DNA of 64,000 bases from JANXQG01 sp963775975 (GTDB lineage: Bacteria > Planctomycetota > Planctomycetia > Pirellulales > Thermoguttaceae): positions 62,001 to 126,000 of the forward strand of contig CAVZKX010000005.1 of the NCBI GenBank assembly GCA_963775975.1, in the 5' to 3' direction. Every line of letters begins with the position of its first letter. The first letter of the stretch is position 1. Below the pieces are notes generated by a model. That model had not been told where the DNA came from. It did not search any database and saw only the letters and a program-made list of their open reading frames with translations. Below, one piece after another: positions 37,003 to 45,034 of this stretch. A program made the position numbers and the translations under genes.

Positions 37003-37184
37003 CTGAGCCCTGCTTGCTTCAAAATGTTATTTAAGGTTCCCGGGGCAAGTTCATCGTTAAGTCTGCCCGGCACTGTTACCACGCCGCGCTTCGTCGAATG
37101 ATTGAATTGACGGTGGCTGCCGCGTGTTCGCACATGTTTCCATCCGTCGGCCTCAATCAGTCGAATAACGTCGCGTACCTTCAT
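36999..37184 (-). CDS. hicA: HicA toxin (mRNA interferase)
   Basis: 61 residues from the ATG at 37184 (the frame to 37253 runs into rimO). HicA fold: KVRDVIRLIEADGWKHVRTRGSHRQF with the catalytic His in GSHRQF, then TVPGRLNDELAPGTLNNILKQAG. It cleaves translated mRNA. The ATG overlaps the rimO stop by four bases, and hicB overlaps its own stop, so rimO-hicA-hicB are coupled. Confidence 0.9.
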   Translation of the reverse strand: MKVRDVIRLIEADGWKHVRTRGSHRQFNHSTKRGVVTVPGRLNDELAPGTLNNILKQAGLR

Positions 37185-38608
37185 TTTACCCCGTTGTCGC
37201 CGCTTTGTGCCACGCCAACCAAATCGTACCCCCGCGCCGCGACGATCTTGCAAGAAACAATCTGTCCTGCGGCCAGGCCCGTGCCGCTAACATAAGCAGC
37301 GCAGTCGACCTCCGGGGCGTCAGCATAGGTGCGGCCGACGAAGGCGTGCGCCTCGCCCCGCACCGGACCGTCGAGGATTACGTCCATCGTTCTGCCGACT
37401 TGGGCCTGGCTCCAGGCAAAGGCCACGTCCTGCTGGGCAGCCAAAAGCTGGTTGCGGCGATCGCGGCGGACCTCTTCGGGCACTTGTCCGTCCATCGAGC
37501 CCGACGGCGTCGTCAGTTCGTGGCTATAGGAAAACGCGCCGAGCCGCTCGAACTTCCGTCGTGTGACGAACTCGAGCATGCGCCCGAATTGCTCTTCGGT
37601 TTCGCCCGGAAAGCCGGCGATGAGCGTCGTCCGCAGGGCGAGTTTGGGAATCCGCTCGCGGAGCCGGTCGAGCAGCCGCTCGGTCTTCTCTCGCGTCGTC
37701 GCCCGGCGCATGCGGCGGAGCACGTCGTCGTCGATATGCTGCAACGGAATGTCGATATATGGAAGGATTTTCTTGCTGGCGGCGATCGTGTCCAAAAGTT
37801 CGTCGGTAATGTACATCGGATAGAAGTACATGAGGCGAATCCAGCGGACGCCGTCGATCGCTTCCAACCGCCGCAGCAACTCATCGAGCATTGACTTGCC
37901 GTAGATGTCGATGCCGTAGAAGGTCGTGTCCTGGGCGACGATGACCAGTTCCTTCACGCCTTCGGCGGCAAGCTCCTCGGCTTCGGCCACGACCGCCTCG
38001 ATCGTTTTGCTGGCGTGTTTTCCGCGCATCTGCGGGATCGAGCAGAAAGTGCAGTTGCGATTGCAGCCCTCGGAGATTTTTAGAAACGCCAGGTGCCGCG
38101 GCGTGATTCGCAAACGATGGCTGTCATCCAAGGCGCGAGTGGGAGCGGGGCGGAAAACGGTCCGCTGCTCGTGCAGCCCCGTCAGCAGGCGCTGGGCCGC
38201 GGAAGCGATCTCATCGCGTCCGAAAACGCCCACGAGCTGGTCGACGCCCGGATACATGTCCAAGAGCTTGTCTTTTTCGCGCTGGGCAAGGCAGCCGGTG
38301 ACGATAACTCCCCGCGTCCGGCCTTTCTTTTTAACGTCGAGCATTTCGCGGATCGTGGCGTGCGACTCGGCCCGCGAATCGTCGATGAACGCGCAGGTGT
38401 TGATGACGACGAAATCGCTCCCCTCCGGCTCGACGACCATGTCGTAGCCATCCAGTTCCAAGAGCCCGGCCATGCGCTCGCTATCGACCAGGTTTTTAGG
38501 ACAGCCGAGCGTCACCAGGCAGTAGCGGCCTTTGCCGCGGACGGCATCGGCCGGGTCCGGCAGTGTTGCGGCCGAAGAACGAGCAGTGAGAATGGGAAGT
38601 GCTTGCAT
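37181..38608 (-). CDS. rimO: Ribosomal protein S12 methylthiotransferase RimO
   Basis: 475 residues. MTTase N-terminal domain with three cysteines (TLGCPKN, INTCAFID, VTGCLAQR), the radical SAM motif CNRNCTFC, then a TRAM domain at the end. The first 27 residues form a short extension before GKGRYCLVTLG. RimO adds methylthio to S12 using two Fe-S clusters. Downstream genes hicA, hicB, pgsA and CPBP overlap or closely follow, making one probable operon. Confidence 0.94.
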   Translation of the reverse strand: MQALPILTARSSAATLPDPADAVRGKGRYCLVTLGCPKNLVDSERMAGLLELDGYDMVVEPEGSDFVVINTCAFIDDSRAESHATIREMLDVKKKGRTRGVIVTGCLAQREKDKLLDMYPGVDQLVGVFGRDEIASAAQRLLTGLHEQRTVFRPAPTRALDDSHRLRITPRHLAFLKISEGCNRNCTFCSIPQMRGKHASKTIEAVVAEAEELAAEGVKELVIVAQDTTFYGIDIYGKSMLDELLRRLEAIDGVRWIRLMYFYPMYITDELLDTIAASKKILPYIDIPLQHIDDDVLRRMRRATTREKTERLLDRLRERIPKLALRTTLIAGFPGETEEQFGRMLEFVTRRKFERLGAFSYSHELTTPSGSMDGQVPEEVRRDRRNQLLAAQQDVAFAWSQAQVGRTMDVILDGPVRGEAHAFVGRTYADAPEVDCAAYVSGTGLAAGQIVSCKIVAARGYDLVGVAQSGDNGVK

Positions 38609-38611
38609 TGA

Positions 38612-38860
38612 TCAATTCATTTCGGCCTTGGATCGAAGTTCAATCGGCTCGCGCAACTCCATCAACGTCAAAGAAATATCCGTCCATCGCGGCGGACCGT
38701 CCGGATCTGCGTCGCTTGGCTTGTACACCCGCACAGACGAGCGCCCGACCATAATCATTTCCGGATGGCGAATGTCGAAGGTTTGCCCGCTTACCATTTT
38801 GATTCGGAATGGTTGGAATGGTTCCGCTGAAAGGTACTCGGCGATTTTCGTGCTCGACAT
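38612..38860 (-). CDS. Short PFxPFRI-IRHPEM family protein, copy 1
   Basis: 82 residues from the ATG at 38860 (longer frame to 38920 is a shadow). The conserved pattern is PFQPFRIKMVSGQTFDIRHPEMIMVGRSSV, then a Thr/Leu-rich strand. A small beta-barrel-like protein, also at 38883 and 53546. Function unknown. Stop is three bases from the rimO start. Confidence 0.7.
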   Translation of the reverse strand: MSSTKIAEYLSAEPFQPFRIKMVSGQTFDIRHPEMIMVGRSSVRVYKPSDADPDGPPRWTDISLTLMELREPIELRSKAEMN

Positions 38861-38882
38861 TGTGTAATCTCTCGGTAACGCC

Positions 38883-39119
38883 TCAAGCAACTGCGGCTTC
38901 CAACGGCGACAGCGATTCAATCAATACTAGCGAGACATTTTCCCAACGGTCGTAAATCCCAGGCGAATCGCTGAGGAAAGTAAAAATCAGCACATCCCGC
39001 CTGCCGACGCGGACCATTTCGGGATGGCGGATTTCAAACGTTCGCCCACTGTTCATGCGGATTCGGAAGGGGCGAAACGGCGTCGCTTGAACGTAATTCA
39101 GAACTTCCTGTGATGTCAT
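38883..39119 (-). CDS. Short PFxPFRI-IRHPEM family protein, copy 2
   Basis: 78 residues. PFRPFRIRMNSGRTFEIRHPEMVRVGRRDV, then YDRWENVSLVLIESL. Tandem with copy 1 (22 bases between), same strand. Both copies keep the same core, so the family is probably functional. Confidence 0.7.
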   Translation of the reverse strand: MTSQEVLNYVQATPFRPFRIRMNSGRTFEIRHPEMVRVGRRDVLIFTFLSDSPGIYDRWENVSLVLIESLSPLEAAVA

Positions 39120-39263
39120 GCTTATTGCTTGGCGGAGAATTTCTCACTCAGAACGGAAGCCTGCCCGCTCGGGTGGCACTGGCTTCGTTGGATTACTTCT
39201 TGGAAGTATACAATCCTACCCGATTTAACGGTTTTTGGTAGGGGACGCGCCGACCTGATCGGG

Positions 39264-40437
39264 TCATTGACCGGTAGCAAGCAGCCTCGCAATATCACAC
39301 GACCGATGAAACTCGTCCAAATCGAGCCGCTCCCCCGCCGTGTGAATATTATCCTGGCCGCAGCCGAGCGTAACCGTTGGGATGCCGCGGGCGGAGATCC
39401 AGTTCGCGTCCAGTCCGCCGTTTGAAATGTGGAGAAAAGGCTTGATGCCGAGAGAGCGGATGACTTCGTCCGCGACCGTTACGCATGGGCTGTCGTCGTC
39501 CAAGCGGAACGATTCGTAGTCGAGGCGGCCTTCGATCTTGACCTGGCCGGATTTACCTTCGATGTTCTTCACATTTCGCGCCGCCTTGGTGAAAGCCGTT
39601 TCAAAGGCCTTGATGGTTTTCTGGCGAAAGGCCGGATCGTGGCTGCGGGCCTCGGCGCAGAACCACCTCCGGCGTGATAACATTGGTAGCCTCGCCACCG
39701 TGGATCACGCCGACATTGCTCGTGCCGCTGCCGCCGGCCTTCTTGATCTTGCCCAGCCAGCCATCGCGGTGCAGGTCGGCAATCGCCACGGCGGCGATGG
39801 TGATCGCGCTGACGCCTTGCTCCGGCGCGGCGCCGGCGTGGCTGGCCGTGCCGGAAATGCGAATCTCCATGCGATAGCCGCCGGTTGCACCGATCGTGAT
39901 CTTGTCGGTCGGGCCGCCGTCAAAATTGAATGCCAGCTTGGGCTTGCCGAGTTGGCCCAAGGAGCAGAATCGAGCGCCGTAGAGGCCGACTTCCTCCTGC
40001 ACAGTCCAGAGAAACGTGAGCGGGCCATGTTCCGGCTTCTCGGTGAGCACGTGCAAGGCCGCGGCCAAAATCGCGGCCGTACCGCTGCGATCGTCGCCGC
40101 CCAAGCCGGTATTCTTATCGGCGGGAACGATGTACTTGCCCTTCTTCACCGGCGTCGCGCCGCGGCAGATCGGCACGGTATCGGTATGGGCCATCAACAT
40201 CCGCCGCGGTCCAGTCCGCGTGCCGGGCAATTTGAGTATAAGATTGCCGATCGCGCCGCCATGGGGGATTTTGCGATGCGCCTGGTCGAATTCGATCATC
40301 GAATCGCTAGCGCCCGCCGCGCGGAGGTGCGACGTAATGCACTCCATCACCGCGCCCTCCTCGCCGCTGAGTCCGGGAATGGCAAGCAATTCGAGCAGGA
40401 GTTCGTCGGCCTGTTTTTGGTAGGGAGAAAGCTTCAT
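39264..40437 (-). CDS. M20/M25/M40-type metallopeptidase, frameshifted
   Basis: ATG at 40437 gives KLSPYQKQADELLLELLAIPGLSGEEG. Metal site motifs: LMAHTDTVP, NTGLGGDDRSG and TVQEEVGLYG. After NVITPEVV the frame jumps near 39655-39660 and continues as AEARSHDPAF through SNGGLDANW, GIPTVTLGCG and the final ERLDLDEF segment. Two bases lost in a CG-rich run explain it. It is close to the peptidase T-like tripeptidase group. A role in peptide or aminoacyl hydrolysis is likely; substrate unknown. Confidence 0.82.
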
Positions 40438-40551
40438 AGTTTCGTCGGATTTCCGGGGCAGTGCCAAATCGTCGTTTTCGGTTTACAATTTACGTTCCCA
40501 TTATCGACAATCGGGCTTCGCTTGGCAACGCTCCCTAACTCGTCGCTCCCA

Positions 40552-41043
40552 ATGCGTTTTTTCATTGCTGGCATCATGCAAGGTTCACATACGGTGAACC
40601 AAATGCACGACCAGGATTACCGCCGGCGATTCACGCAACTGCTTGCCGAGCATTTTCCCGGCGCGGAAGTTTACGATCCGCTCGCGATGCACAAGAAGTC
40701 GCTGGACTACGATAAGCTGACCGGGCGGGAGGTCTTTTTCCGTCACAACAACATGTGCCGCGAGATTGATGTGCTGCTCGCCTTCCTGCCGGCGGCTTCG
40801 ATGGGCACGTCGATCGAAATGTGGGAAGCCCATCAGCACGGCGCGGCCATTTTTTCGATCAGCCCGATGAAGCACAATTGGGCGGTTAAATACCTCAGCC
40901 ACGGAATTTATGCGGACGAAGCCGAGTTTCTTGCCGCGCTCGAAAGCGGCGAAGTGGCGAAGAAGATTGAAAGTGTCATTGGGATGAAGAAGAACCACGA
41001 AATACGCGAAACACACGAAAAGGAGATTAGGCCACGGGATTGA
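40552..41043 (+). CDS. Nucleoside 2-deoxyribosyltransferase-like protein
   Basis: 163 residues from ATG at 40552. MRFFIAGIMQGS resembles the start of the nucleoside 2-deoxyribosyltransferase fold, then VYDPLAMHKKSLDYD, DVLLAFLPAASMGTSIEMWEAHQHG (active-site Glu region). Residues from about 147 to the end (KKNHEIRETHEKE) are encoded by a dispersed palindrome, so the natural C-terminus was probably replaced or extended. The frame further upstream is a shadow of the peptidase. Confidence 0.65.
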   Translation: MRFFIAGIMQGSHTVNQMHDQDYRRRFTQLLAEHFPGAEVYDPLAMHKKSLDYDKLTGREVFFRHNNMCREIDVLLAFLPAASMGTSIEMWEAHQHGAAIFSISPMKHNWAVKYLSHGIYADEAEFLAALESGEVAKKIESVIGMKKNHEIRETHEKEIRPRD

Positions 41044-41137
41044 ACTCGGATGAAACACAGAAAGAATCCGTGTTTCATCCGTGTTCAATCCGTGGCTTCT
41101 GTATTTTTTCGTGTGTTCAGTGTATTTCTTGGTTTTC
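40991..41137. repeat. Nested palindrome overlapping the 3' end of the 40552 gene
   Basis: Inner arms GCCACGGGATTGAA and TTCAATCCGTGGC plus AACACGGATGAAACACGG-type parts; outer arms AACCACGAAATACGCGAAAC and GTATTTCTTGG with TTCGTGTG. About 147 bases. It starts inside the coding region and ends 18 bases before the next gene. Confidence 0.65.
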
Positions 41138-41154
41138 AAGAGGAAGTATTATTG

Positions 41155-41979
41155 ATGCGATTCGCGATTTGCAACGAGACGTTTCAGGATTGGCCGCTGG
41201 ACCGCGCATGCGCTTTCGCGGCGGAATGCGGCTATCAAGGCATCGAGATCGCGCCCTTTACTCTGGCAGCTCGGGCGGGCGATGTTACGCCGCAGCAGCG
41301 AAAGGAAGTCTGCCGGATCGCCGGCGCGGCCGGCCTTGACGTCATTGGCTTGCATTGGCTCTTGGCCAAGACTGAAGGCTTTCATTTAACGAGTCCCGAT
41401 CGCGCGGTGCGAAAGCACACGGCCGACTACTTCGCCGAGCTTGTGAGTTTGTGCGGCGACCTCGGCGGCCGTGTGATGGTGCTCGGTTCGCCCCAGCAGC
41501 GGAACCTGGCCGAAGGGATAACGAAGGACCAAGGAATGGACTACGCGGCGGAAGTCCTCGCCGAGGTCGTGCCCGAACTAGAGGCCCGCGGCGTGGTATT
41601 GGCGATCGAACCGCTGGGACCGCAGGAGACGAACTTCCTGCTCACCGCCTCTGACGCGGTGGAACTGATTGATCGCATCTCATCGCCACAAGTCCGCCTG
41701 CATCTTGACTGCAAGGCAATGGCGACCGAAACGACGCCGATCGTCGATATCATCCGCCAGTTTCGCCCTTGGCTGACCCACTTCCACGCCAACGATCCAA
41801 ATCGCCAAGGGCCCGGCTTCGGCGATCTCGACTTCGTGCCGATTTTTCAGGCACTGGACGAAGTCCAATACGATGATTGGGTTTCCGTTGAGGTTTTTGA
41901 CTATACGCCGGGCATCGAGCGTTTGGCTCGTGAGAGCATCGAGTATATGCGGCGATGTTATGATGGTACGGAAAGGTAG
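41155..41979 (+). CDS. Sugar phosphate isomerase/epimerase-like TIM barrel
   Basis: 274 residues, ATG at 41155 with AGAGGAAG upstream (frames back to 41050 cross the repeat). AP-endonuclease-2-type TIM barrel: MRFAICNETFQDW, GYQGIEIAPFTL, GLHWLL, VMVLGSPQQRNL, LAIEPLGP, HLDCKAM, HFHANDPNRQGPGFGDLDF and a final EVFDYTPG. Metal ligands (Glu, Asp, His, Glu) are in place. Probable ketose epimerase; sugar not known. Confidence 0.85.
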   Translation: MRFAICNETFQDWPLDRACAFAAECGYQGIEIAPFTLAARAGDVTPQQRKEVCRIAGAAGLDVIGLHWLLAKTEGFHLTSPDRAVRKHTADYFAELVSLCGDLGGRVMVLGSPQQRNLAEGITKDQGMDYAAEVLAEVVPELEARGVVLAIEPLGPQETNFLLTASDAVELIDRISSPQVRLHLDCKAMATETTPIVDIIRQFRPWLTHFHANDPNRQGPGFGDLDFVPIFQALDEVQYDDWVSVEVFDYTPGIERLARESIEYMRRCYDGTER

Positions 41980-42082
41980 GTCCCTTTTGCCGAAAGGGAC
42001 TATTGTGGTCGCAATTCAAAGAAAACGTCGGCCATTTGCAAATTCCGCACACATTGTTCCTTTCCGGCAGAAAGGACCTACT
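41974..42082. repeat. Inverted repeat with AGGTAGGTCC arms
   Basis: AGGTAGGTCCCTTTTGCCG at the left and CGGCAGAAAGGACCTACT at the right. The right arm contains the hemD stop codon, so the element also marks the convergent end of hemD and the isomerase gene. Confidence 0.6.
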
Positions 42083-42947
42083 TGCTCGCCGCGACAATCG
42101 CTTGCACCAATCCTGGCATCGTGTAGTCCTTCGCCTCGACTGTCGGCGGGTACCCTATTTCGCGCAGCGTTTGCGATGTAATCGGGCTGATGCTTGCCAG
42201 TCGCGTGCGAAGCAATTGTTCGCCAAAGAGTCCCACGATGGCACGCGCGATGCTGGAACTCGTAATTGTCACCCAATCGATCCGCGCGGCCGAGAGAGCC
42301 GCAGCCACTGTCGGATCGGCCGTTTCTATGTCGGTACTGGTGTAGACGATCACCTGCTCGACGATTCCGCCCGCGGCGATCAATTGCTCCGGAAGCACGT
42401 CGCGGCCGCGGCTGGCTCGGGCCAGCAAGATCCGCTTGCCCTGCGCGTGTGGCCGGAGCGACTCGGCCAGCGATTCCGCACGATACTCAGGCGGCACGAC
42501 TTCCGCATTCAGACCATATTGCCCCAGTTCCGCGGCCGTGCCAGGGCCGATCGCTGCAAATTTCAATCCGGAAATTTGCTCGATGCTGCCGCCACGCCCG
42601 AAGTAACGATCGAGCAGCCGTTTCACGCCGTTGCTGCTGCTGAACACGATCCAGTCGTAACTAGCTATGCGTTCAATCGCAGCATCGACCGGCGACCAAT
42701 CGGGCGGACCGGAGACAACGATTCCAGGCTGTTCCAGCACGTCCGCACCAGCGGCCGTTAGCAGTTCGCGCAATTCACGCGATTGCTCGCCGGGACGAGT
42801 GATGAGAACGCGGCGACCGGCGAGGGGACGTGGAGCTCGGAGCGGGGAGCAGGGGGCCGGCACAGCCTGATAGTTGCTCCGTGCTCCCGGCTCCATGCTC
42901 CTCGCTCCCGGCTCACAGTCCCATGCCCAGATAACCTCCATGCGCAT
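42078..42947 (-). CDS. hemD: Uroporphyrinogen-III synthase
   Basis: 289 residues. GRRVLITRPGEQSRELRELLTAAGADVLEQP at about 44, YDWIVFSSSNGVKRLL, KFAAIGPGTAAEL, and in the second lobe RILLARASRGRDVLPEQL, VIVYTST and VTITSSSIARAI. HemD closes hydroxymethylbilane to uroporphyrinogen III. The first 40 residues (CEPGARSMEPGARS and on) are encoded by a GGGAGC repeat; the true start is probably further in, and the frame overlaps the 42913 gene by 35 bases. Confidence 0.85.
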   Translation of the reverse strand: MRMEVIWAWDCEPGARSMEPGARSNYQAVPAPCSPLRAPRPLAGRRVLITRPGEQSRELRELLTAAGADVLEQPGIVVSGPPDWSPVDAAIERIASYDWIVFSSSNGVKRLLDRYFGRGGSIEQISGLKFAAIGPGTAAELGQYGLNAEVVPPEYRAESLAESLRPHAQGKRILLARASRGRDVLPEQLIAAGGIVEQVIVYTSTDIETADPTVAAALSAARIDWVTITSSSIARAIVGLFGEQLLRTRLASISPITSQTLREIGYPPTVEAKDYTMPGLVQAIVAASK

Positions 42948-43392
42948 CGCTCTCGGCGCGGATCTTTTCCATCCGCTCGATCGTCCGCCGCAGATCGCCG
43001 GCTTGAATGTAGCGGTCGAACTCGACCCTCACGGCATGCGAGACGGTGTCTTTGAGCCAAGCGACCGCCGTGGCTGTGAGCCAGTCGCAGACTTCGCCGT
43101 TAAGCTCGATTTCCAAGTCGCAGTCGAGCGTCTTCAAATCGTCGCTGTCGGCCAATAGCGTGCCCTCGAAGCGAAAGCTGACCACGCCGAGTTTCTCGTC
43201 GTTCGTCAGGTGGAAGGTACACTGAGCGTTATGCAGATAGTAGGTATTGAACTGCCCATGCTTGGCTACCGCGCGGCGGACGCGTTGGGCGAATTCGGCC
43301 TCGTCGGAATCGGCATCGTCCAGCGGGGCGTCAAGCCGCGAGACCGCGCAAAGCGGAAGACAATCGAACGTGATATCGACATAGTTGCCCAT
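42913..43392 (-). CDS. Conserved protein of unknown function
   Basis: 159 residues. MGNYVDITFDCLPLCAVSRLDAPLD, then beta strands (GVVSFRFEGTLLAD, DLEIELNGEVCDW) and a helix (VSHAVRVEFDRYI, DLRRTIERMEKIRAESD). No family name comes to mind. Stop overlaps the hemD start by 35 bases, so the two are probably transcribed together. Confidence 0.65.
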   Translation of the reverse strand: MGNYVDITFDCLPLCAVSRLDAPLDDADSDEAEFAQRVRRAVAKHGQFNTYYLHNAQCTFHLTNDEKLGVVSFRFEGTLLADSDDLKTLDCDLEIELNGEVCDWLTATAVAWLKDTVSHAVRVEFDRYIQAGDLRRTIERMEKIRAESDAHGGYLGMGL

Positions 43393-43549
43393 AAAGTCAT
43401 TTCCGGCCGGCTAGATCAACCAAGTATACGGTCGGTAGGGGATGGGATAAAGGACCCTCGAAACCAGTCCGTCCCTGGGGATCACCCATGCCGGTTCGCC
43501 GTCAAAATCAGCTTTAGGCAAAGAAACATTAAAACCGCTAGCAAGACAG

Positions 43550-43578
43550 TTGACGGCCAAATCAAAATACGTTAATCT
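43550..43578 (+). promoter_or_regulatory. Weak sigma-70 promoter candidate for the glycosyltransferase
   Basis: TTGACG, a 17-base spacer, TAATCT. About 75 bases upstream of the ATG at 43652 in a 260-base gap. Confidence 0.3.
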
Positions 43579-43651
43579 TTAACCTTGCTAGTGAGTGCTT
43601 TTCTATAAGTTATCTAGGTAAGTAAAATAATCACGCGAATGAGGGGCAAGC

Positions 43652-44755
43652 ATGCGTGAATTTGCAACGAAAACTCGTGGTGCCGATGAAAGTCGGCGTC
43701 CTGAGTTATCTCTGGTTATACCCGTTTTCAATGCGGCGGCGACAATCGATTGGCTGGTCGAGCAGATCCACGCCGACTTCGAGGGCATCGATTTCGAAGT
43801 CGTGTTGGTCAATGACGGATCGGCGGACTCTTCTGAAGAGGCCTGTCTGACGCTGTTGCGAAAATTCGCCAACACGCTCCGATATGTGCATTTGGCCCGT
43901 AACTATGGCGAACATGCCGCCGTGCTGGCCGGGTTGCGGCAAACGCGCGGCCGTTTTGTCGCCATTCTCGACGACGATGGCCAGAATCCGCCGCATGAAG
44001 CCCGGCGAATGTTCGAGCACGCCTTTCGGCATGATTTCGACGTCGTTTACGGGCGATACGAGTTCCGCAAGCATTCGGCATTTCGCCGCGCCGGAAGTTG
44101 GTTTAACGATTTAGTAGCGGGCTTCGTGCTGGATAAGCCGCGGGGCATCCATCTTTCCAGCTTCAAAGTCATGAGCCGGATGGTTGTCGACGAGCTCGTC
44201 AAATACGTCGGCACGTTCCCTTATCTCGACGGCATGATCTTCCGCATCACGCAAAATGTCGACGAGCTGGCGGTTAGTCGTCTCCCTCGCCGCGCCGGGA
44301 AATCGGGCTACAATTTGCGGAAGCTGATTGCGCTGTGGATGAACATGTTCGTCGGTTTTTCGATGGTTCCGCTGCGCGCCGCACTTGCGCTCGGCGGCAC
44401 GCTGTCGGCGATTGGCATGTTGGCGCTCGCGGTTTTGGTCGCGAGAGCTTGCAGCGATCATTCTTCGAGCGTCAGCCTGCCAATGCTGACGGCGTCCGTC
44501 GCCGTTTTTGCCGCCGGACAATTCATCATGCTTGCGATGCTGGGCGAGTACATAGGCAAGTTCTATCTGCAACACAACGGCACGCCGCAATATGTGGTGC
44601 ACTACGTGCAGTGCGATGCCGAGACTGGCGGTTCGTTCGACGACGCCTCGGCCTTCCCTGAGCAGGCTTCGTGGCCGGTCTATTGCTTAGTCGGGAAGGC
44701 GCGAGACTGCGACCGTTGTCTGCCGTCTGCGGCCCCGTCATACTCGAGAAGATGA
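43652..44755 (+). CDS. Glycosyltransferase family 2, membrane-anchored
   Basis: 367 residues. GT-A domain: LSLVIPVFNAAATIDWL, VLVNDGSADSS, LDDDGQNPP (donor-binding Asp cluster), YVGTFPYLDGMIF. Two transmembrane helices follow (about 240-300: LGGTLSAIGMLALAVLVA, AVFAAGQFIMLAMLG). It resembles the undecaprenyl-phosphate sugar transferases (ArnC/DPM1 type), which load one sugar onto a lipid carrier. The C-terminal 50 residues are poorly conserved. The stop overlaps a small downstream frame. Confidence 0.88.
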   Translation: MREFATKTRGADESRRPELSLVIPVFNAAATIDWLVEQIHADFEGIDFEVVLVNDGSADSSEEACLTLLRKFANTLRYVHLARNYGEHAAVLAGLRQTRGRFVAILDDDGQNPPHEARRMFEHAFRHDFDVVYGRYEFRKHSAFRRAGSWFNDLVAGFVLDKPRGIHLSSFKVMSRMVVDELVKYVGTFPYLDGMIFRITQNVDELAVSRLPRRAGKSGYNLRKLIALWMNMFVGFSMVPLRAALALGGTLSAIGMLALAVLVARACSDHSSSVSLPMLTASVAVFAAGQFIMLAMLGEYIGKFYLQHNGTPQYVVHYVQCDAETGGSFDDASAFPEQASWPVYCLVGKARDCDRCLPSAAPSYSRR

Positions 44756-44850
44756 AGAACTTTGTAGCGGCGTACGTCGTGCTTTGCGGCATCGCGGGGA
44801 GCGCGTGGGGGCAAGGCAACGACGCGGCGAAAAATTCAGTAATGCGATGA
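44752..44850 (+). CDS. Possible short secreted peptide coupled to the glycosyltransferase
   Basis: ATG at 44752 overlaps the glycosyltransferase stop (ATGA), 32 codons: MKNFVAAYVVLCGIAGSAWG, then QGNDAAKNSVMR. It looks like a signal peptide plus a 12-residue mature part. No homologue is known to me and the frame could be chance. A palindromic repeat follows, so the gene may also have been cut short by it. Confidence 0.25.
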   Translation: MKNFVAAYVVLCGIAGSAWGQGNDAAKNSVMR

Positions 44851-44904
44851 TTTCCGGCCTTGTTGCAATCTGCGGCGTGACGCTTCTCCCAATCGAAAAG
44901 AACA

Positions 44905-44984
44905 AGTCTCACGCCAAGGCGCAAAGCTCGCAAAGATAAGAAAAGAACTACGACTTTGCGAGCTTTGCGCCTTTGCGTGAGACT
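44905..44984. repeat. Palindrome with CAAAGCTCGCAAAG arms, copy 2
   Basis: Arms AGTCTCACGCCAAGGCGCAA and TTGCGCCTTTGCGTGAGACT match with one mismatch; loop about 18 bases. Same family as 20834-20912. Confidence 0.7.
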
Positions 44985-45034
44985 TTTACGGCCGCGCATT
45001 CGATTCGCTGGCCGCCCGCTTCCTCGCAAGATGC

